IMG/VR virus record: IMGVR_UViG_3300021141_000006
Location: 1-64,000 of that record
Direction: 5' to 3' (one strand)
DNA length: 64,000 nt
Source of the DNA: a virus
The position numbers were made by a program, and so were the translations under genes. Shown in pieces: positions 59,580 to 64,000 of the stretch. Each line of letters starts with the position of its first letter. The stretch's first letter is position 1. The notes beneath the pieces were generated by a model. That model saw only the letters and a program-made list of their open reading frames with translations, was not told where the DNA came from and searched no databases.

Positions 59580-59611
59580 CAAATTTACAAACTATTTTTC
59601 ATTAGACCAAA
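59580..59611 (-). promoter_or_regulatory. full Bacteroidota-type promoter, TTTG-N20-TAAATTTG
   Basis: The -33 TTTG is at 59608-59611 and the -7 TAAATTTG at 59580-59587 (minus strand), with exactly 20 nt between. It is one of the few complete matches to both boxes in the window. Confidence 0.5.
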
Positions 59612-59649
59612 CCCATAACGTTCCCAAAAGTATCTTTTAGTAGCATGTC

Positions 59650-59925
59650 AGAATTAGGGTTCCCTATATATATATATATTTTATTACCTCCTTTTATTAT
59701 TTTTTTTAATTATAATTCATTTTTAAAATCGACATTATCGACAAAATATTAATAATCAATAAGTTAAATAACATTCTAATAGCATTTTAATGTCAATAAT
59801 CTATCATAATAGTAGTAGTAAGAGTAAAAACCATACTTTTTACAGTAGTAAAAAAAGACCCATTTTTAGAGGGTAGGTGAAGAAATTTATTCAAAGTGCA
59901 TTACTCGTGCATTCAGTTTTAGGGC
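59650..59925. other. gene-free AT-rich stretch with TA run and ATCGACA pair
   Basis: No gene is visible here. It has TTCCCTATATATATATATAT-type DNA near 59660, a T8-rich stretch near 59700, two ATCGACA at 59728-59734 and 59737-59743, and a GTAAAAA / TTTTTAC inverted repeat (59824-59843). The first elements also occur, in the same order, before the primase gene (4257-4414). Possible origin or promoter area. Confidence 0.4.
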
Positions 59926-59950
59926 AAAAAGAAGGGGGATCACTCCCCCA
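59926..59950 (-). terminator. intrinsic terminator after the 65-residue gene
   Basis: On the minus strand GGGGGA and TCCCCC form a 6-bp stem with a 4-nt loop (GTGA), followed by TTCTTTTT. It ends the transcript of the gene at 59971. Confidence 0.75.
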
Positions 59951-59970
59951 TTCCAACCTTTCTAGTTTAA

Positions 59971-60168
59971 TTAAGACTCGTATCCCATCATCTTCTCGCG
60001 CATAGATGCACGTACATCAGCCTCTACCATCATCTCAATCTTCTGCTCACGCTTCATCATCTTTCTGAGGTCTATAGCCTGCTGAATGCCAGTGACTCCA
60101 CACGGTCTCTCATTAATCAATCGTCCGTTCTTCATAGTCAACCCGGACATGTCAGTGTACTTTTTCAT
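59971..60168 (-). CDS. small Met/Arg-rich helical protein
   Basis: I chose the ATG at 60168, which follows a TATCTTTG box by 14 nt. A longer start at 60195 would sit in the promoter. The 65-residue protein has MKKYTDMSGLTMKNGRLI and a highly charged helix (LRKMMKREQKIEMMVEA). A terminator follows, so it forms a single-gene unit. Function unknown. Confidence 0.5.
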   Translation of the reverse strand: MKKYTDMSGLTMKNGRLINERPCGVTGIQQAIDLRKMMKREQKIEMMVEADVRASMREKMMGYES

Positions 60169-60182
60169 AATTATCGTTTTTA

Positions 60183-60190
60183 CAAAGATA
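60183..60190 (-). promoter_or_regulatory. -7 box TATCTTTG of the 65-residue gene
   Basis: Plus-strand CAAAGATA, 14 nt before the start at 60168. Confidence 0.5.
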
Positions 60191-60317
60191 AGCATTTCAG
60201 ATATATGGGGGCTGAGGGTTATATATAGGTCTGACGAGGTCGACCCCCGTCGCGGAAACGGCTTTTAAAAAGGGGGTGGGGGGTGCATTTCGACCGCCTT
60301 TGCCCGATTTTTTTGGC
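60191..60317. other. gene-free stretch with a GC-rich patch and G runs
   Basis: This part of the control region has no credible gene. A GC-rich patch with GTCGACC and CCGT / ACGG hairpin arms lies around 60236-60270. It is followed by two G runs (five and six G) and then a T7 run. It borders the palindrome array and may be part of the same control region. Confidence 0.4.
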
Positions 60318-60630
60318 TTTTTGTACATAGTACAATAAGTAGTTATGGTACAAAGTACAATAAGTCCCGCACCCCTACGCACGCACGCATACGCACGTAC
60401 ACACGCGCGCCCGCGCACACGCACACGCACGCGCACACACATGAGATTGATTTAGTTATGGTACAAAGTACAATAAGGTTAGTGTCATTCGGACACTAAG
60501 TAACGCATTTAGTTATTGTATAAAGTACAATAAGTAGTTAGTGTCATTCTTACACTAAGGTAGCTCATTTAGTTAGTGTCATATCTACACTAAGTCGACC
60601 AAATAGTAGTAAGTGTCATTTGGACACTAA
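60318..60630. repeat. array of eight 21-bp palindromic elements
   Basis: Eight inverted repeats of exactly 21 bp share the form TTAKTGT-N7-ACAMTAA, each followed by G. Positions: 60318-60338, 60343-60363, 60456-60476, 60479-60499, 60513-60533, 60538-60558, 60573-60593, 60610-60630. Four belong to a TTATTGTAC type and four to a TTAGTGTC type. Loops vary while arms are kept (compensated or single mismatches). They may be operators of a dimeric regulator or initiator, or RNA hairpins. Confidence 0.75.
60376..60442. repeat. alternating purine/pyrimidine (Z-DNA-like) tract
   Basis: About 67 bp of CG, CA and TA steps with few breaks, lying between the second and third palindromes. It is strikingly GC-rich in an AT-rich region. 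Such DNA can flip to the left-handed form under negative supercoiling, or may be a microsatellite. Confidence 0.7.
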
Positions 60631-60845
60631 GTCGTTAACTCCCCCAAAATTTCCCCCTAATCAAAAAATTTACACCCCCTTACAAAATTTTTTTTTCGCG
60701 CTGTATCCCTTATAAACACTAAGGTATAATGAAATTTTATGTTGGTCATAAATAATTTTAATGAAAAAAGTTTTTGTTTATCCAAATAGTCGCCGTAGTA
60801 TTGCACCATCAAACAACGATAAACACACACACAAACAACAGCAAC
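60631..60845 (+). promoter_or_regulatory. homopolymer-rich stretch and promoter of the second early block
   Basis: C5 and A/T runs (60635-60690) are followed by a TTTTTG box (60771-60776) and TAGTATTG (60796-60803) 19 nt later. This is a near match to the Bacteroidota -33/-7 pair (one mismatch in the -7 box). The gene start at 60846 is 42 nt further on. No coding frame is credible in this stretch. Confidence 0.4.
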
Positions 60846-61076
60846 ATGAACACTAACATACGTATTGAGGTACATAACAACAAAGATAAGAGTGTAATAA
60901 CATTTACAGATAGTCGTAAAATTAAACACTCACAGAAAGACACAACAAACGGCGCGAAGCGGGTTAGAATTGAAAACTACAAAGACATGGCATTGAACGC
61001 AGTTGTGCGCGTAATGCAAAAAAGTGACCGCGCAAACAAACAACGCGAAGAGCGAAGAGCGAAGCGCAACAAGTAA
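60846..61076 (+). CDS. small basic protein at the start of the second early block
   Basis: I chose ATG 60846 (a TTG at 60774 lies in the promoter). The 76-residue protein has MNTNIRIEVHNNKDKSVITF followed by a very basic end (NKQREERRAKRNK). It may bind nucleic acid. No homologue was recognised. It lies next to the palindrome array and could be a regulator of it, which is only a guess. Confidence 0.5.
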   Translation: MNTNIRIEVHNNKDKSVITFTDSRKIKHSQKDTTNGAKRVRIENYKDMALNAVVRVMQKSDRANKQREERRAKRNK

Positions 61077-61239
61077 GACATATTTACGCCCATGCGGGCA
61101 AAGTGGTGACCACACTATAAACGGACGGAAGCAAGATAGGTGCATATACCTACGCGCTCATGCGCTTTGGTATAGGTCTATAGCTACGGCTATGGGTTTA
61201 GGTCTTAACGATGCTCAAACCTATAAATATTTTTCAATT
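61077..61239 (+). other. structured non-coding leader with several hairpins
   Basis: A 163-nt gap with no convincing gene, though an upstream in-frame start can be drawn. It contains GCCC-ATGC-GGGC (61088-61099), GTGG-TGA-CCAC (61103-61113), TAGGT / ACCTA, GCGC-TCAT-GCGC and TATAGC / GCTATG pairings in close order. A regulatory RNA or leader of the 133-residue gene is plausible. No known riboswitch class was recognised. Confidence 0.4.
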
Positions 61240-61641
61240 ATGAACACAACAAAATTATCAATTGAATTCGTGCAAGGCGCGAATAAATTAAACGTTTCAA
61301 ACGTGAAAATTAATTCAATCAACATTGGACAAATTGCGGAGACATTGGCGGGCAAAATTTTGACAGCGCGCTCAAATATGAAACGTTACGGCATGAGCAT
61401 CAAAGGCTTTTCTTTTAACCGAAAGTTTGACGTGGTATTAAACATTGACGGGTGCGAAGCTGTGAACGTTTCCGACCTATTCGCGGGCTTATTCGATGCA
61501 AAAATAACTTTGCAAGCAAATGAGAATTCGTATAGACGTTTTGCGAACATCTTGCACGACATGACCTTTTGCGCCATGACATCGGCAAAGAGTGACGTAT
61601 TAGAATTGGGCGAAGTTAACGTACAAAAATTACTTGCATAA
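61240..61641 (+). CDS. unknown protein of the second early block
   Basis: I chose ATG 61240. The longer reading starts far upstream and would run through the hairpin region. The 133-residue protein has KLSIEFVQGANKLNVSNVKI and AETLAGKILTARSNMKRYGM, with an alpha/beta pattern. No family was recognised. It is close to the small membrane and lipoprotein genes that follow. Confidence 0.5.
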   Translation: MNTTKLSIEFVQGANKLNVSNVKINSINIGQIAETLAGKILTARSNMKRYGMSIKGFSFNRKFDVVLNIDGCEAVNVSDLFAGLFDAKITLQANENSYRRFANILHDMTFCAMTSAKSDVLELGEVNVQKLLA

Positions 61642-61643
61642 TC

Positions 61644-61733
61644 ATGACAACAGGCGAATTCATCTACCTATCTATGTTATTGAACATAGTGCTATTCATT
61701 AAGTATTTACAATATAGACCAAAGAACAAATGA
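61644..61733 (+). CDS. 29-residue single-pass membrane peptide
   Basis: Encodes MTTGEFIYLSMLLNIVLFIK followed by a basic end. It starts 2 nt after the preceding stop and its own stop overlaps the lipoprotein start (ATGA). A short membrane helix is clear. Function unknown. Confidence 0.4.
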   Translation: MTTGEFIYLSMLLNIVLFIKYLQYRPKNK

Positions 61734-61903
61734 GAACAAACATAGCTTTATTACTTGCCATTGTGGCAACATTGGCATTGGCTTTGACATCATGCAAGAG
61801 TACAAAGTACCATACTTGCGATGCGTACAAAGTGCAGTACAAACCATTGAAAGCTGAGAAGCACAAGAACCACCACCACAACCTTTGCGATGCTTACAAT
61901 TAG
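61730..61903 (+). CDS. small lipoprotein with CDAY repeats
   Basis: Encodes 57 residues. MRTNIALLLAIVATLALALT followed by SCKS is a lipoprotein signal peptide with lipobox Cys at position 22. The mature part has two CDAY motifs, five Lys residues and a cluster of His (HKNHHH). It may bind metal. It could be a superinfection-exclusion or envelope lipoprotein, as some phages carry. It is translationally coupled to its neighbours, and its 3' end overlaps the next gene by 14 nt. Confidence 0.5.
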   Translation: MRTNIALLLAIVATLALALTSCKSTKYHTCDAYKVQYKPLKAEKHKNHHHNLCDAYN

Positions 61904-62063
61904 TGCAGTATACAACGCATTCGAAACTTGGATAAGTGACGGAAATGCTGTGGAATCAAACGGCTATTGGTCAACGCAGGATGCGCAATGGCGCAACAAG
62001 ATTGAGGGCAAACAAGAACTTTTTAAATACTTTCTAAAACAATTTTATTATGAGTTTATCTGA
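61890..62063 (+). CDS. 57-residue aromatic-rich protein
   Basis: Encodes MLTISAVYNAFETWISDGNA, then NGYWSTQDAQWRNKIEGKQE and LFKYFLKQFYYEFI. Its ATG lies inside the end of the lipoprotein gene, and its own end overlaps the 62-residue gene by 14 nt. The overlap chain supports it. Function unknown. Confidence 0.45.
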   Translation: MLTISAVYNAFETWISDGNAVESNGYWSTQDAQWRNKIEGKQELFKYFLKQFYYEFI

Positions 62064-62238
62064 GGCATTAGTGCATCAGGGCTATGACCCTACGTACATT
62101 CACGAGATTATTGACGACATGAGAGACCGCGTGGTTATCTTATGCGAGTGGCCCGATGACGTGCTACTTGACTATGGGCTAGACCCGAACTTTATTTTCC
62201 AACTATTAAACATTAAGCAATGCAATTACCTGAATTAA
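62050..62238 (+). CDS. small acidic protein
   Basis: A 62-residue acidic protein with MSLSEALVHQGYDPTYIHEI and VILCEWPDDVLLDYGLDPNF. It overlaps the next gene by 19 nt. No family was recognised. Confidence 0.5.
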   Translation: MSLSEALVHQGYDPTYIHEIIDDMRDRVVILCEWPDDVLLDYGLDPNFIFQLLNIKQCNYLN

Positions 62239-62660
62239 GAATCAAGGTCGAGCGCAAAGATGGCGACGGCCAAGTATACCAAGTGAAGTCAAGCAATGAT
62301 GCGGCGACATTCTTTCGCACAATATTCAACGCAGACACAATGCTATGGACTGAGGAGAGTGCAATGATCTGTTTGAACCGAGCCAATGAGGTCATCGGCT
62401 ACTTCAAAGTGAGCAGTGGTGGCACGGCATCAACAATTATGGATGCAAAGGTCATCTTCACTCAGGCATTGCAGTCGGGCGCGCACTCAATCATCTTGGC
62501 GCACAATCATCCGAGCGGTAACCGAACGCCTAGTGACAATGACATCAAGTTAACCAAGCAATTGGTGAAGGGTGCTGAGTTGCTTGACATGAGGGTACTT
62601 GACCACATTATACTAACTGAGACAAGCCACATGAGTATGGCTGATGAAAATTATATCTAA
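62220..62660 (+). CDS. RadC/JAB-type (DUF2466) protein
   Basis: A 146-residue single-domain protein. The JAMM metal motif AHNHPSGNRTPSDND is complete, preceded by FKVSSGGTASTIMDAKVIFT and QSGAHSIIL, and followed by LLDMRVLDHIILTETSH, as in the RadC C-terminal domain. The bacterial HhH domain is absent. The role of RadC is not established. Phage and plasmid versions may help in recombination or anti-restriction. It lies among other accessory early genes. Confidence 0.85.
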   Translation: MQLPELRIKVERKDGDGQVYQVKSSNDAATFFRTIFNADTMLWTEESAMICLNRANEVIGYFKVSSGGTASTIMDAKVIFTQALQSGAHSIILAHNHPSGNRTPSDNDIKLTKQLVKGAELLDMRVLDHIILTETSHMSMADENYI

Positions 62661-62672
62661 AAACAAAACAAC

Positions 62673-62969
62673 ATGAGAAAAGTAACAAGTGAGGCTGTGT
62701 ACGCATTTGAGAATGCGCGCAGATTTAAGAAAGGCAACATGAGCGTTGAGGTAATGCCGAACGTGACTGTGATGAAGTTGTATGGCAATGCAATTGCGTA
62801 CCTATACAATGACCCTGAGCGCACGCTCTCAATCACCAGTGCGGGTTGGTTTACTGACACAACAAAAGAGCGCCTGAACGGCATCAAAGGCGTGCATATA
62901 CGCCAACACAAATGGGATTGGTATCTCAATGGTGAGGTATGGGATGGCAAATTAATTGACGTAAAATGA
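62673..62969 (+). CDS. small conserved mobile-element protein
   Basis: A 98-residue protein. MRKVTSEAVYAFENARRFKK and LYGNAIAYLYND, then ITSAGWFTDTTKERLNGIKG and HKWDWYLNGEVWDG match a conserved phage and plasmid type with W-x-T-x-TTKERLN and WYLNG motifs. No function is assigned. The stop overlaps the next start (ATGA). Confidence 0.6.
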   Translation: MRKVTSEAVYAFENARRFKKGNMSVEVMPNVTVMKLYGNAIAYLYNDPERTLSITSAGWFTDTTKERLNGIKGVHIRQHKWDWYLNGEVWDGKLIDVK

Positions 62970-63178
62970 AAACATTTAAGATTGGAGAGTACTGCATGGG
63001 TGGTATCATCAAGGCTGACAACAAGAAAGGAGTAATGCATATTCAAGTCATCAACGTAGGTACTAAAGAGGTGCTACGAGATTGGAAATGCACCGACCAA
63101 ATGGAAGCATATGAGTATCTCGCTGAGGTGACTACTCACTACTATGCAGATAAAGTATTAAACTATTTAATTAAATAA
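62966..63178 (+). CDS. small unknown protein
   Basis: A 70-residue protein with FKIGEYCMGGIIKADNKKGV and a Tyr-rich helical end (MEAYEYLAEVTTHYYADKVL). It is coupled to the previous gene. Small proteins of this composition occur in Bacteroidota phages. The function is unknown. Confidence 0.5.
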   Translation: MKTFKIGEYCMGGIIKADNKKGVMHIQVINVGTKEVLRDWKCTDQMEAYEYLAEVTTHYYADKVLNYLIK

Positions 63179-63180
63179 CT

Positions 63181-63540
63181 ATGGGACGATATTATTCAGG
63201 AGACATTGAGGGTAAGTTTTGGTTTGGATTGCAAGCAAGCGATGCGGCCGATAGGTTTGGGTCAATTGGTCAAGTGCCTGACTACCTAACATATTGGTTT
63301 GATGAAGACCACAGGCAACGCCTTGAGAGTGAATTAAAATCTATTGAGGGTGAGATGGGCACTCAACTTGAGTTATTCAATAAATTCTTTGAGAATAACA
63401 CAACATATAGTGATGAGAAGATGGCAGGTGCAGGCCTTGACCTCAGCTTGTTCAGCGACTATGCGGACTACTTGTTGGGCAAGAAAATACTTGACTGTAT
63501 TAATGAGCATGGCTCTTGCCATTTCTCAGCTGAATTATAA
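63181..63540 (+). CDS. conserved phage protein starting MGRYYSGDIEGKFWFG
   Basis: A 119-residue protein. The N-terminus MGRYYSGDIEGKFWFGLQAS, then DAADRFG is a strongly conserved start in environmental and Bacteroidota phages. The rest is acidic and helical, with FSDYADYLLGKKILDCIN. No domain is assigned. It begins 2 nt after the preceding stop. Confidence 0.55.
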   Translation: MGRYYSGDIEGKFWFGLQASDAADRFGSIGQVPDYLTYWFDEDHRQRLESELKSIEGEMGTQLELFNKFFENNTTYSDEKMAGAGLDLSLFSDYADYLLGKKILDCINEHGSCHFSAEL

Positions 63541-63553
63541 TTAGGTTGGAGGG

Positions 63554-63580
63554 GTGCGACTCCGTTAACGCACACTTTTT
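63554..63580 (+). terminator. weak terminator-like hairpin
   Basis: GTGCG and CGCAC arms around a 10-nt loop are followed by CACACTTTTTA on the plus strand. The short stem makes this uncertain. Confidence 0.3.
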
Positions 63581-63591
63581 ATACTTTGGAT

Positions 63592-64000
63592 ATGAAACTA
63601 TTAAGCAATGGGAAAAGCAATGCAAAGATTGCGAAGAATCCAATTAATTCCTACATCATGCACCTATCTCCTTACAAGGAGAATAGTCATGGCAAGAATG
63701 TGTGTGGGCATGCGAGTAATGGATGTGCTTCGGCCTGCTTAAACACAGCAGGTCGTGGTGCATTCTCAAATGTACGCAATGCAAGGATAAAGAAAACTGA
63801 CTACTTATTTGACGACATGACTAGCTTCTTAGCTACGTTATCAGGTGAGTTACGCAAGGCCAACAATAAACCAAGTGCTGTGCGCCTGAATGGTACGAGT
63901 GACCTTGACTTCATATCTTTACTACGTGCGAAGCTCGGAGTAGATGTCCTCACTGATATGCCGAACCTTAAGTTCTATGACTACACCAAGAACCTTAAGC
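63592..64000 (+). CDS. GP88-like protein (3' partial)
   Basis: The frame is open to the window end. MKLLSNGKSNAKIAKNPINS, then YIMHLSPYKENSHGKNVCGH and ASNGCASACLNTAGRG followed by VRNARIKKTDYLF match what I know as the Gene-88 (GP88) family of phages, with a conserved set of Cys residues. The family is of unclear function. The C-terminal part is missing from the window. Confidence 0.6.
   Translation, partial: MKLLSNGKSNAKIAKNPINSYIMHLSPYKENSHGKNVCGHASNGCASACLNTAGRGAFSNVRNARIKKTDYLFDDMTSFLATLSGELRKANNKPSAVRLNGTSDLDFISLLRAKLGVDVLTDMPNLKFYDYTKNLK

Noticed and set aside
59790-59876. 28-codon plus-strand frame in the AT-rich stretch
   Set aside because: It has no coupling, no promoter and low-complexity Ser/Lys content, so chance is more likely.
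60197-60442. Minus-strand frame of 81 codons with repeated Val-Arg and Ala-Cys
   Set aside because: It is only the translation of the purine/pyrimidine tract and the palindrome region. There is no protein-like composition beyond the repeat, and no promoter or coupling.
60318-60630. CRISPR array
   Set aside because: Units are 21-bp palindromes with spacing from 2 to 92 bp and no constant spacer length. No cas gene is nearby.
60657-60929. Minus-strand frame of 90 codons across the second early promoter
   Set aside because: It crosses the promoter and the 76-residue gene, and has no recognisable protein features.
61024-61239. N-terminal extension of the 133-residue gene (205-residue reading)
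   Set aside because: The extension runs through a hairpin-rich leader and overlaps the 76-residue gene out of frame. The ATG at 61240 gives a more protein-like start.
61077-61239. tRNA gene
   Set aside because: Hairpins are present, but there is no acceptor stem pairing of the ends, no T-loop GTTCGA-type sequence and no CCA end.

Overview
The window is a contiguous piece of a tailed double-stranded DNA phage. A short-tailed (podovirus) form is most likely. The virion module has a HK97-type capsid protein, scaffold, portal and TerL, two connector-type proteins, and a large protein starting like the P22 gp10 / crAss-like stabilisation family. It has no sheath or tape-measure gene that I recognise. 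The host is most likely a Bacteroidota bacterium, perhaps Flavobacterium-like. About a dozen intergenic gaps carry the Bacteroidota -7 promoter element TAnnTTTG, the primase has a VirE-N (BT4734-like) N-terminus, Shine-Dalgarno sequences are largely absent, and many small proteins belong to families common in Bacteroidota phages. Resemblance to crAss-like and Cellulophaga podoviruses is inferred by eye and was not tested by search.

Layout. (1) 1-9959, plus strand: early recombination and replication genes. They encode a DUF1071/Sak3-type annealing protein (cut at the window edge), a RecE-like nuclease, an SSB-like protein ending in DLPF, many small unknown genes, a VirE-N/SF3 primase-helicase, a SNF2-like helicase, a VRR-NUC nuclease, a DnaA-domain-IV-like protein and a PD-(D/E)XK protein. 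(2) 9956-42704, minus strand: late genes. Read in transcription order from 42704 downwards these are small fibre-associated genes, a crowded lysis region (coiled-coil membrane proteins, two holin candidates, an M15 endolysin and a putative unimolecular spanin), a metallophosphoesterase, a GroES-like double-domain protein, a candidate TerS, TerL, portal, scaffold, major capsid protein, connectors, the gp10-like protein, internal virion proteins and a 2413-residue polyvalent protein. (3) 42735-56746, minus strand: a 2427-residue tail fibre, two paralogous modular lectin-like proteins, decoration-type proteins and a set of small basic Cys/Lys-rich proteins. (4) 56789-57232, plus strand: a single putative winged-helix gene embedded in the minus block, with its 3' end overlapping groES. 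(5) 57198-60168, minus strand: groES and groEL in reversed order (groEL first), a virion-type small protein, a candidate small RNA and one short gene. (6) 60196-60845: a non-coding control region with eight 21-bp palindromes around a Z-DNA-like purine/pyrimidine tract. (7) 60846-64000, plus strand: a second early block with small proteins, a small lipoprotein, a RadC-type JAMM protein and the start of a GP88-like gene.

The two plus-strand blocks probably run early. Each lies beside a non-coding region: 4257-4414 and 59650-59745 share an AT-rich run plus ATCGACA boxes, and 60318-60630 holds the palindrome array. The minus-strand blocks are late. The phage-encoded GroEL/GroES and the extra GroES-like protein beside the terminase probably help fold capsid or other virion proteins. 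Strongest leads: the palindrome array; a small basic phage-type protein encoded in another frame of the giant virion gene; a promoter-to-terminator small RNA unit at 59508-59611; and the duplicated AT-rich/ATCGACA element.
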